Part shown: positions 1 to 7,709 of the stretch, piece after piece
Position numbering within the stretch: the stretch's first letter is position 1
Layout: every line of letters begins with the position of its first letter
NCBI GenBank assembly: GCA_002702945.1
Contig: PADF01000068.1
Coordinates: 1 to 9,429 of the forward strand
Direction: 5' to 3'
Source of the DNA: Methanobacteriota archaeon
Lineage (GTDB): Archaea > Thermoplasmatota > Poseidoniia > Poseidoniales > Poseidoniaceae
DNA: 9,429 bases
The notes under the pieces: model-generated
Seen by the model: the letters and a program-made list of their open reading frames with translations, nothing else
The model's database searches: none
Told to the model about the DNA's origin: nothing
Position numbers and translations under genes: made by a program

Positions 1-2
1 AT

Positions 3-3000
3 ATAGTCGGCCATTACAAACCTAATGGAGCATTCCTTTATCCTAGTGGTGCAACCAATGTATTTGATGTTCTTCTAAGAGGGATTGTTGACCGCTTAGT
101 TGCCTTTGCGATAGATATGGCTACCGAAATTTCGGAAAACAAATTACCTATCTTCAAAGGTAAAATTAAAGATTCAGAATTCACAATATCTCTCAATGTC
201 CAACATGATGGAAGTGAATATATTTTCGGAGTTAATATAGACTTTTCAGAAGATATAGAAATTAATTTGGGTTCAATGAAAATGAGAATCTTTACTCAAG
301 ATTTAGATGATGAATCATACAATGAATTCTGGTGCACTAAGACTGAAGGAGATTATTCCTCAGGGATTACCTTACAATTACTCAAATTTGATTCATCCAC
401 CACTCAACCATTTGAACAGTACTTTAGTTTAGAATTTGGGCACTTTACCATACTTCTTGAAAAACAAGATAAGAAACCGATGTTAGATGGATTTATTTTA
501 CTCAATACAGTTTCACTAACTACGTGTGTTGATTTAACTTTCAATGGGGGCACAACGGCAGATTTGAGTTTTAGATTAGATCTAGATGATTTCGGACTAT
601 CTCTTGGAGGTAATGGAGAAAATGATGGAGGCAATGGCTTAGCCGCTGGAGTTTTAGATGGTGGTGAAGGTGGCGATGCAGTTAAACCAATGTTTGATAT
701 TGCTATTTGGGCAAATAAATTACATTCATCTACCGATGTTGATTTTGGAGCGAGTTTGAAGGGTGAAGTCGAGTATTGGTTCCCAATAAACAAGCAATTC
801 GGTCCTGTAAAAATTGCACAAATTGGAGTCAAATATGAGTCTGAAGATGAAGATGAGGATGAGCACAGACTGTCGATACTAATTGATGGAGAAGCAGAAA
901 TTGCTGGTTTCCTTGCGCAAGTTGATGATTTATCTGTATCTATTCCACTTCTGGATATTACTAATGTATCTAGTTGGAAATATGATATGGCTGGGTGTGC
1001 TATCTCTTACTCTGGACCTGCGTTTGAAATTGCAGGTGCTTTGAGAAAGACTCATTTGAGTGATGGAACCAATGAATATGTTGAGTATCAAGGACTCTGT
1101 ACAATCAGCACTGATGCAATGGCAATTTCCGCTATTGGCGCCTTTGGAAGAGTACCAGTTACAGAAGGCGATTCTTATGTAACATGCTTTGTCATTGCAG
1201 CTATTGATTATCCAATTGGAGGTATACCGGAATTCTTTGTCACCGGACTAGCCGGTGGTTTAGGATTAAATCGTGATTTGGTCCTACCTAATGTCACGCA
1301 TGTTCCTGATAGCCCATTTATGAGAGCATTGTCTGGATTTGGAGATGATCCAATGGGTGCTCTTGAATCAATTAGAGGAGCACTACCTGCTAAACGAGGA
1401 AGTTTATGGTTCGCTGTTGGAGTTAAATTTACCACCTACCAAGTGCTTGAAACTAAAGCGGTATTATTCATCAAAATTTCTGATGGTTTTACTGTTGGAA
1501 TTCTAGGTATGTCTTCAATGTCACTACCAACTAAAGAATTTGGAATTGGATATATCGAACTAGCATTCTTAGCATATTATGACTCACAGCAGAAACTTCT
1601 CTGGGTCGAAGCTCAATTGACTGATGCTTCATATCTTTTTGATAAAAATTGTCGATTAACTGGTGGATTCGCACTGGTTAGTTGGATGAGTAAAGGTGAA
1701 TTTTTACTTTCTATGGGTGGTTATCATCCAAAATTCAAAGCCCCATCATATTACCCTGAAGTTCCTCGTTTAGGATTTAATTGGAAGCCAATTTCTAAGT
1801 TAACCATCAAAGGAGGTGCTTACTTTACAATCTGTACTTCTGCAGTAATGCTTGGCGGTAATTTCGAGGCTTCATTCAAAGCAGGTAGCCTTAGTGCTTC
1901 ATTTAAGGCTGGAACAAATATCCTAGTGGTCTTTGATCCATTTTACTATAGTTTCGACGTGTATATCGGAGTTTCAGTTCGCTTGAAGACCTGGCTAGGA
2001 ACTCTAAAGGGTTCACTAGGTGCAGATTTGGAAATTGAAGGACCAAAAATGAGAGGTAAAGCGAGAATAAAGTTGTGCTTCATCTCCTTTACTGTTAAAT
2101 TTGGACCAAGTGGTGGCCAAGCATTCAGGAAAATCCCATTTAGCGAATTTGTAAATAAGCATGTATTGCAACTACCTGAAGGTGAATCGGGTACATCACT
2201 ATCTTCAGATTTCGGTCAACGTTGTTTCAACGCACAGGTTCCAAATGGACTAATTCGAAGCGAAGATGGAGAAGAACGTAAAGGAACTCAATCAAATCCA
2301 TGGCTTGTATTACCAGAATTTGAATTGGTTCAAAACCATATTTTCCCTGCAAGTTCTAATTCTGTAAAAGTAGGAGGAAATACGCCAGCGGATGAGATAT
2401 ATTCAGGATGGAGAACTGAAAATACAGGTATTTTAGATGAAATACAGATGGCACCATGTGGAATTGATAGTGGAATTATTTCTAGTTTCAGTGTGGTTAT
2501 TACAAAAGTAGATGGAGATGCTGGTGAGGTTTACACAGATGGTATTTCTAAAATTAGACAAACAAGTAATTTCCCTGAAACAATTTGGAGATGTAAATTA
2601 GATGGTGACCAAAGACCTGAACCAATTACTTCTCCTGGACAAAGACAACCAAATTTACTAAGTGGTTCTTCAACATTATTTAGGGCTATATCCAAACCTG
2701 ATGGTTGGCAAAATACAATGCTGTTTGATCAAGTTACTGAATCTAGATTTATACATAATTTACCATTTATCAGATTCATAGATGGTGGAATGCCCAACAT
2801 CGAGATGAAAGAATTTGAACCAGATCATGATTTTATTACAGTTGAAAAGCTAGATATAATGAAAGACAGATACACCAATCCTGTTAACACAGATGACATA
2901 TTATCGATACTTGCTAACCCTGAAGTTTTACAACACAACAAGGATGTTCTAACCAGTAGAGCAAAAATGACTCAAAATCCTGCACGAATGAATAATCATG

Positions 3001-3074
3001 CACAAATGAATAATCATGCTACAACTATGGAAAATCAACAATTTGAACAAGTTAACATGGGGGGTAGAATTTGA
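3..3074 (+). CDS. DUF6603-type large beta-rich protein, 5' partial
   Basis: Function unknown. The frame is open from base 3, adding 38 codons before the first in-frame ATG (117), and that ATG has no Shine-Dalgarno sequence, so the true start probably lies outside the window; 1023 residues are visible. Counting from ATG 117, the core at about 368-665 carries motifs I associate with DUF6603: GGIPEFFVTGLAGGLGLN (about 368), LTGGFALVSW (about 510), GGYHPKFKAPSYYPEVPRLG (about 534), then strand-rich sequence ending ISFTVKFG (about 663). Before the core come a Gly-rich acidic linker (about 162-190) and a run of Glu/Asp at about 239-245. The C-terminal third (about 675-985) is not recognised and ends in a short Asn/Met/His repeat. 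Predicted strands alternate polar and hydrophobic residues; no catalytic motif or membrane helix is seen. It overlaps the next gene by 4 bases. Family call fairly confident; role not assignable. Confidence 0.82.
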   Translation: MVGHYKPNGAFLYPSGATNVFDVLLRGIVDRLVAFAIDMATEISENKLPIFKGKIKDSEFTISLNVQHDGSEYIFGVNIDFSEDIEINLGSMKMRIFTQDLDDESYNEFWCTKTEGDYSSGITLQLLKFDSSTTQPFEQYFSLEFGHFTILLEKQDKKPMLDGFILLNTVSLTTCVDLTFNGGTTADLSFRLDLDDFGLSLGGNGENDGGNGLAAGVLDGGEGGDAVKPMFDIAIWANKLHSSTDVDFGASLKGEVEYWFPINKQFGPVKIAQIGVKYESEDEDEDEHRLSILIDGEAEIAGFLAQVDDLSVSIPLLDITNVSSWKYDMAGCAISYSGPAFEIAGALRKTHLSDGTNEYVEYQGLCTISTDAMAISAIGAFGRVPVTEGDSYVTCFVIAAIDYPIGGIPEFFVTGLAGGLGLNRDLVLPNVTHVPDSPFMRALSGFGDDPMGALESIRGALPAKRGSLWFAVGVKFTTYQVLETKAVLFIKISDGFTVGILGMSSMSLPTKEFGIGYIELAFLAYYDSQQKLLWVEAQLTDASYLFDKNCRLTGGFALVSWMSKGEFLLSMGGYHPKFKAPSYYPEVPRLGFNWKPISKLTIKGGAYFTICTSAVMLGGNFEASFKAGSLSASFKAGTNILVVFDPFYYSFDVYIGVSVRLKTWLGTLKGSLGADLEIEGPKMRGKARIKLCFISFTVKFGPSGGQAFRKIPFSEFVNKHVLQLPEGESGTSLSSDFGQRCFNAQVPNGLIRSEDGEERKGTQSNPWLVLPEFELVQNHIFPASSNSVKVGGNTPADEIYSGWRTENTGILDEIQMAPCGIDSGIISSFSVVITKVDGDAGEVYTDGISKIRQTSNFPETIWRCKLDGDQRPEPITSPGQRQPNLLSGSSTLFRAISKPDGWQNTMLFDQVTESRFIHNLPFIRFIDGGMPNIEMKEFEPDHDFITVEKLDIMKDRYTNPVNTDDILSILANPEVLQHNKDVLTSRAKMTQNPARMNNHAQMNNHATTMENQQFEQVNMGGRI
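2982..3017 (+). repeat. 18-bp in-frame tandem repeat, two copies
   Basis: Two adjacent 18-base units (2982-2999 and 3000-3017) differ at one base (G/A at the fifth position). They lie in frame near the end of the DUF6603-type gene and encode ARMNNH then AQMNNH. The surrounding tail is Asn-, Gln- and Met-rich and probably disordered. The repeat looks like a small coding duplication in a tolerant C-terminal tail rather than a DNA-level site. Confidence 0.75.
3059..3064 (+). promoter_or_regulatory. Weak G-run ribosome binding site for the TTG start
   Basis: Six consecutive G residues end 6 bases before the TTG at 3071. This is a G-rich, imperfect Shine-Dalgarno sequence compared with the GGAGG seen before the later genes. 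It supports TTG 3071, because the next in-frame ATG (3278) lies about 70 codons in and has no purine-rich leader. The site sits inside the last codons of the upstream gene. Confidence 0.5.
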
Positions 3075-4894
3075 TTAATAACCGACACAAGCGAATTCTT
3101 CGAAGAAGGTCTCCGCCACGTATAGTTACAATCGAAGGTGGCAGAGGTATTGCAAATCCTCAATCTATTATTTCATCTGTTGAAATTGATGATAAAGCAA
3201 TTTCAAGAGACATTTCTAAGCCAATTAGTCCCCATCTGCTTAATATTTCCTCTACTGGAACTGCAAGTCAAAATATTATGCCCTCAACGAAATTGACATC
3301 TGTAAAAATGCAGCCAAACCAAGAAAATATTCCTCGGATAAATGTTGGATTGAGAGCTACTGAAGGTCTACAATGGAAAGAAATAGAGTCTCCAATAAAG
3401 GATAAATTAGAAACAAAACTTAGACCTAAGAAACCCGCTCTAGGCACTGGTTTTGGTAATAAATCAATTCGAAATAAGCGTTCTAAACAGATATTGAACA
3501 AAGGTACAATCATTGAGGCAGGAACTAGACAAGTTTGGAGACTTTCAGAAAACTATAATCCAAATAAATTTGAAAATGCTCCTAAACTTATTATCAATGG
3601 AACTCAAGCAGTTAGAATCACATTTAACAGAGGCGCTGGTAGTATCGTCCAAGATATTGAAATCCCCCCTACGGATGAGAATTATGAAATCGAGATACCG
3701 ACAGAAACCAGTATGTTTACCATTGAAGGACTTGGTGGAGAGGATATAGTAAGTAGTAATTCTGATATTGGCTCTGGTTCAATAACCACAAACTACCCAA
3801 ACGGTAACCTTTCAGCAATCGGTTTCCAAAGACTTTCAAAAATTCAGCAAATTGGATATTTCCGCTATCTTGGTAGAGGAGTATATTTGCAAGCAAATGA
3901 ATCCGCTTCTTCTAAAGTGATGGATGCTGTGTCTGTTTTCCATGCAGGAGAAGTTCTATCAAAAATTGATAATCTAAGATTCTACTGTACCTCAAAAATT
4001 AGAACCTTTGTTCTAGTTGTCAAAACACTTCCTGAAAAAGCACCACAAGTAAAAATCGGAATCGAGGGAATCACATCAAATAATGAGCCTCAAGTTATCA
4101 AGCGTAGCGATGGTATAGCATACATCTGGTCGGTAAATTCTGTCCCTGATATTGAAGGTCCTGCTATAATCGATATCATCACTGATGAGACCACAGACAT
4201 TAATTCAGCAATTGCATATCAAGAAAATTCCAATGTTATATCTGAATTATTACAGTCAAGTTCATGGGCAAAATTGGTTGATGATGGTCCTATCTCTAAT
4301 TATGGCGCCTCGAATATAATTTGGAGTCATGAAGTAGAAGATACTACTGAAGAAATTCAAATTGTTCCTGAGGATTGGAAACTGACATCCGGTGCTTCAA
4401 ATCTTAAACAACTCAAAGTTCAACAAAAATCCAAACCTAAAGAAAAACCAATAACTTATCAAACTGATTTACCCCAAATCGATGCTCCTATGGCTAATGC
4501 TACTGTTGAATATCAATTTGACATATCTAAATTCGCTGGTGATGATGACCAAGATGATGTTATGTCATTCAAATTGATTTCAGGACCCAAGTGGATTAAA
4601 CTGAATGCTGATGGTCAATTAATCGGCACTCCAAGTAATGATGATTCTGGAATTAATCATTGTCAAGTTAGGGTTTCTGATAAAGCGGGATTATCTTCTG
4701 ATGCTGTTATAAAAATTGAAGTCAAGGCTAAAGTCCTCAACAGAGCACCTTACTGGAAACCTAATATTGTTAAGAACCCTGAACAGAGTGACATAAAAAT
4801 GAATCAAGTGGAATCTCTTCGCCAAGTAGATTCAAAAAATTTAGAAAATAATAATACTAAGCCGGTAAGAAAGACTAGAAGGAGGAAACGTTGA
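3071..4894 (+). CDS. Basic-tailed protein with a putative Ig (He_PIG-type) domain
   Basis: Function unknown; 607 residues. The start is TTG 3071, overlapping the upstream TGA (TTGA). The N terminus is strongly basic (RHKRILRRRSPPR) and the C terminus ends RKTRRRKR, with a long polar, probably disordered segment at about 20-140. A middle part (about 145-440) looks beta-rich, with IIEAGTRQVWRLS (about 148) and IGFQRLSKIQQIGYFRYLGR (about 250-270); it faintly recalls a family I have seen beside DUF6603 genes, but I would not name it. Residues about 467-557 match a putative Ig/dystroglycan-cadherin-like domain: acidic GDDDQDD, then GPKWIKLNADGQLIGTPSN and a closing VRVSDKAGLSSDA. It is followed by NRAPYW, which resembles the opening of another such domain that is then cut short. 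Such domains usually mediate adhesion or structure outside the cell, yet no signal peptide or anchor is visible. Confidence 0.85.
   Translation: MINNRHKRILRRRSPPRIVTIEGGRGIANPQSIISSVEIDDKAISRDISKPISPHLLNISSTGTASQNIMPSTKLTSVKMQPNQENIPRINVGLRATEGLQWKEIESPIKDKLETKLRPKKPALGTGFGNKSIRNKRSKQILNKGTIIEAGTRQVWRLSENYNPNKFENAPKLIINGTQAVRITFNRGAGSIVQDIEIPPTDENYEIEIPTETSMFTIEGLGGEDIVSSNSDIGSGSITTNYPNGNLSAIGFQRLSKIQQIGYFRYLGRGVYLQANESASSKVMDAVSVFHAGEVLSKIDNLRFYCTSKIRTFVLVVKTLPEKAPQVKIGIEGITSNNEPQVIKRSDGIAYIWSVNSVPDIEGPAIIDIITDETTDINSAIAYQENSNVISELLQSSSWAKLVDDGPISNYGASNIIWSHEVEDTTEEIQIVPEDWKLTSGASNLKQLKVQQKSKPKEKPITYQTDLPQIDAPMANATVEYQFDISKFAGDDDQDDVMSFKLISGPKWIKLNADGQLIGTPSNDDSGINHCQVRVSDKAGLSSDAVIKIEVKAKVLNRAPYWKPNIVKNPEQSDIKMNQVESLRQVDSKNLENNNTKPVRKTRRRKR
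4879..4885 (+). promoter_or_regulatory. Shine-Dalgarno AAGGAGG selecting ATG 4894
   Basis: AAGGAGG ends 8 bases before ATG 4894 but only 5 before the in-frame TTG 4891. The better spacing and stronger codon favour ATG 4894, which gives a one-base overlap with the upstream stop (TGATG). The same bases encode part of the Arg-rich C terminus of the upstream protein. Confidence 0.7.
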
Positions 4895-6573
4895 TGGCGC
4901 AAGACCCTATTCCACAACCGCCACCAGTCGGAGAGATTCGATTTTTTGATTCTATAAGACCACCATTGAGTCAAGGAGACTACAAAATGAGAATGATGCA
5001 AACTTTCCCACAAATTGTAGATAATAATGAAACGGGCATGAATTCTTCTGAACAACTTGATAAGTTCTTTACTGTAAATGGTTCAAGATGGTCGATTGAT
5101 CCATTAACAGTTCATTCTAGATTTCCACCTAAAAATGAGCAAAATGTGAAATTAGATCTAACATTACCGAAAATTGTTTTTCAAAGTAAAACTCTTCCTT
5201 GGGAGAGAATCGTAGATGAACAAAATAAAGACTTACCTTGGATGTCTTTACTCTTACTTCGAGAAGATGAGTTCAATTCTTGTGATTACTATCCTGTTGC
5301 TGAATCGACTGAAATTGATGCTGCTTCAGAATCGGTACCGGTTAAACTTTTAGAAATTCCATCTAGTTTGCTAAAATTAATAGCGCCTACTACAGATGAA
5401 GTCGAACTTTTGGCTCATAGCCTTCAAGTCAATCCTAGGGATAAAGAATTATGTGGAAACGATGAAGATGGGCTTTTCTCAGTAATTTTGTCAAACCGTA
5501 TTCCATCAGAACCTAATGAAAAATATCATGCTTTATTGGTTTCACTTGAAGGTTCATTAAATGAGCTACCTAATGAAAATCAAATTCAATATTTGACAAA
5601 GCCACCTGTAACTAAAAGTAAAATGGAAGTAGTTGATAGGTTATCTGGAGTAAAGAAAGCTTCTAAGAAAGGTACCACCAAATCATCTTCAAAATTAAGA
5701 GTACAATCCAATAGTCACTCAGGAAAAGATGCTCGTCCAGTAAAAGGACAAATTAGCCGTAAGGTCAAACTTCTAGTTCTTGACTACTGGAAATTCAAGA
5801 CCGGTGACGGTGGAGATTTTGAATCAAAAATTAAGAATATTCGCTTTAGAAAAAAGGAAGAAAACTTGTCTGAGGCTGGAGAATTAGGTTCTGTATATGA
5901 TTTTGCTAAAGAGAAAAAGCAAGAAGATTCTTACTATGAACCGGCATTATTAGGTAATGATATGGATCCTGATATTTCTGCTAATTCTTACTTATTGACA
6001 GACATAGTAGAAGATGATGGTATTACTAGACCATGTTTGTATAGAGGTCCTTGTATTGCAGTACCGACAACTCACCAACCAAAAACAAAACCATATGAGA
6101 ATTCTGATGACGCTAGAGGGATTGAGCCTTCAACCGGTTTCGATGTGATTCATCACTCCGCCGCATTTGAGTTGGGCCGTCTTTTAGCAATGAGTGACCC
6201 TCAGTTTATTTCATCTATGTCTAGATGGAGAAGGCTTTGGAATAAGAAAGAAGCAATGAAGAATTATCGTGAAGCAACAATAGCATCTTCCGCACTAACC
6301 AAAGAATTTTCAAATGAACAATTAGCCAATGAGTCAATCAAGAATTTATTACAGGCTAGTGTAATCTCTCAAGCATCTGAAAAGTTTAGAGAACTAGTCG
6401 CTGAAAGAGTAATAATGGAAGATTCAATTCAATTTGAAGATGACATTGTTAACCCGGGTAATGGTACGGAACTTGACGATGTTAGGCTAAATCAAGAGTT
6501 ACCTCTCGTCGATGATACGCTTGTTTCAACCGATTTGCTTAATCAAATAGATTACGGGAGGTCGGAAAGATGA
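4894..6573 (+). CDS. Uncharacterised family, N-terminal half (split gene, part 1)
   Basis: Function unknown; 559 residues from ATG 4894 (560 if TTG 4891 is used). Motifs in order: PPLSQGDYKM (about 24), a segment with SRWSIDPLTVHSRFPP (about 63-78), LPKIVF...LPWERIVD (about 90-108), LPWMSLLLLREDEF (about 112-127), IPSSLLKLIAPTTDEVELLAH (about 152), then FSVILSNRIP and HALLVSLEGSLNELP (about 190-230). After a Lys/Ser-rich insertion (about 250-285) come KLLVLDYWKFK, a second segment with LYRGPCIAVPT (about 380) and FELGRLLAMSDPQF (about 425). I recall this motif order from long bacterial proteins of unknown function whose single chain continues into what is here the next gene. The last 110 residues are polar and probably helical. 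No catalytic residues or membrane segments are seen. It overlaps the next gene by ATGA. Confidence 0.85.
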   Translation: MAQDPIPQPPPVGEIRFFDSIRPPLSQGDYKMRMMQTFPQIVDNNETGMNSSEQLDKFFTVNGSRWSIDPLTVHSRFPPKNEQNVKLDLTLPKIVFQSKTLPWERIVDEQNKDLPWMSLLLLREDEFNSCDYYPVAESTEIDAASESVPVKLLEIPSSLLKLIAPTTDEVELLAHSLQVNPRDKELCGNDEDGLFSVILSNRIPSEPNEKYHALLVSLEGSLNELPNENQIQYLTKPPVTKSKMEVVDRLSGVKKASKKGTTKSSSKLRVQSNSHSGKDARPVKGQISRKVKLLVLDYWKFKTGDGGDFESKIKNIRFRKKEENLSEAGELGSVYDFAKEKKQEDSYYEPALLGNDMDPDISANSYLLTDIVEDDGITRPCLYRGPCIAVPTTHQPKTKPYENSDDARGIEPSTGFDVIHHSAAFELGRLLAMSDPQFISSMSRWRRLWNKKEAMKNYREATIASSALTKEFSNEQLANESIKNLLQASVISQASEKFRELVAERVIMEDSIQFEDDIVNPGNGTELDDVRLNQELPLVDDTLVSTDLLNQIDYGRSER

Positions 6574-7709
6574 TTTATAAAAATGTGGGATATTCAGATA
6601 TCACCATTATGAGTGATTTCTTGAATATGAAATATTTACATTTTGAAGATAGCGAAGAAATGGCGTGGGGTTCAGTTGTATCATGGTTGTCTCGTTTAAG
6701 ATTATTAGAAGGAGTTCCATTTCCTTATATCGTTCCAAGTGAAGGAATGTTACCTAATGACTCGATAAGATTCTTCCATGTTGATCGAAATTGGTTAGAT
6801 GCTTTAGTTGATGGTGCATTGAGTGTAGGAATAATCGACTCAAGGGGAGCACTCGCTGCAACCGAAGTTGAAAAGCGTGAAGAATTATATCAAAAATTGA
6901 TGAGCCAATTGAATGAAAGAGAGATTACTGCTAACCCATATAGGCGCTCTATCGCTGCTTATAGTAAGGTGAAAGGGGTTGACTTTGAAAAAACTCGAGG
7001 ATTAAAAATGGCAGATAAATTTACTGTAATGGGTCAGATTTTCTCTGGAATCAAGTATGAAATGGGAGGAAGTGTCACTGGATTCTTATTACGCTCATCA
7101 ATAGTTAGAGATTATCCAGGGATAGAAATAACTGCTTATCATGCACCACAATTTGTTAATAATGAAGATCATAAGGGTTATGATGATGAATATCTCCTTG
7201 ATACTTTGAGGCAAGTAAGACTGTCTGAAAGTATTATGCTTTGTCTTTTTAATGGAATTCCTAGCCATCTTCGAATTAAAGAACCAAGTGAAGGAATTCG
7301 CTTAGGAGTCGACAATTCTCCTGGAAAGGAAATTGATAGCGAAGGTATATGGAAATTCGAAGCCGATTTTAAGGATATAAATGGCATTCAAGACCAAAAT
7401 AAAACTATTCCAGTGAGTATTAGAAGTGGTACTAATGATACATCAGTTTTGAAAATTTCTGATTTACTAGAAGTTGATGGTTGGACGGGAGGATTGAGTA
7501 AAGGTGGTTTAGTTGCTACACAATTAATGCAATTCCCATATCAGCAAGACTTCCAGTATGATTCTGTAACTCAGTTTGTTCGTACAGATTCTGACTCAGA
7601 TGCAAAACGTCCTTCTAGAGTCAATACTAACTCAATAACTATTGATGAATCATTTGTTGAACACATCGGGAATAAAGTGGAAAGAAAAAATAGCGGAGGT
7701 GGTCAGTAA
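6570..7709 (+). CDS. Uncharacterised family, C-terminal half (split gene, part 2)
   Basis: Function unknown; 379 residues. ATG 6570 overlaps the upstream TGA (ATGA) and has GGGAGG 8 bases upstream (6556-6561), so it is a genuine separate start. Motifs: VVSWLSRLRLLEGVPFPYIV (about 36-55), EGMLPNDSIRFFHVDRNWLD (about 58-77) followed by ALVDGALSVG, then GSVTGFLLRSSIVRDYPGIE (about 168-187), SESIMLCLFNGIP (about 217) with IKEPSEGIRLGVD, and near the end LVATQLMQFPYQQDFQ (about 315). In homologues as I remember them, these motifs follow directly after the motifs of the preceding gene in one polypeptide. The two products therefore probably form one structural unit as a heterodimer. The last codons (SGGGQ) double as the Shine-Dalgarno region of the next gene. 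Confidence 0.85.
   Translation: MIYKNVGYSDITIMSDFLNMKYLHFEDSEEMAWGSVVSWLSRLRLLEGVPFPYIVPSEGMLPNDSIRFFHVDRNWLDALVDGALSVGIIDSRGALAATEVEKREELYQKLMSQLNEREITANPYRRSIAAYSKVKGVDFEKTRGLKMADKFTVMGQIFSGIKYEMGGSVTGFLLRSSIVRDYPGIEITAYHAPQFVNNEDHKGYDDEYLLDTLRQVRLSESIMLCLFNGIPSHLRIKEPSEGIRLGVDNSPGKEIDSEGIWKFEADFKDINGIQDQNKTIPVSIRSGTNDTSVLKISDLLEVDGWTGGLSKGGLVATQLMQFPYQQDFQYDSVTQFVRTDSDSDAKRPSRVNTNSITIDESFVEHIGNKVERKNSGGGQ

Noticed and set aside
404..832. Minus-strand open frame of 142 codons
   Set aside because: It lies wholly inside the DUF6603-type gene; its Pro/Ser-rich translation mirrors the Gly-rich linker on the other strand, and no matching start signal is evident.
3268..3513. Minus-strand open frame, and the plus-frame one that follows it (3513-3749)
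   Set aside because: Both are shadows of the Ig-domain gene, which has the continuous frame with operon-consistent overlaps at both ends.
4804..5055. Minus-strand open frame across a gene junction
   Set aside because: It opposes two well-supported genes, and its Trp/Leu/Arg-rich translation shows no recognisable motif.
6540..6600. Frameshift or sequencing error joining the third and fourth genes
   Set aside because: The junction has a good SD site with correct spacing to an ATG and an ATGA overlap like the other junctions, so separate translation is more likely than a broken gene. The same reasoning applies at 8960-8990.
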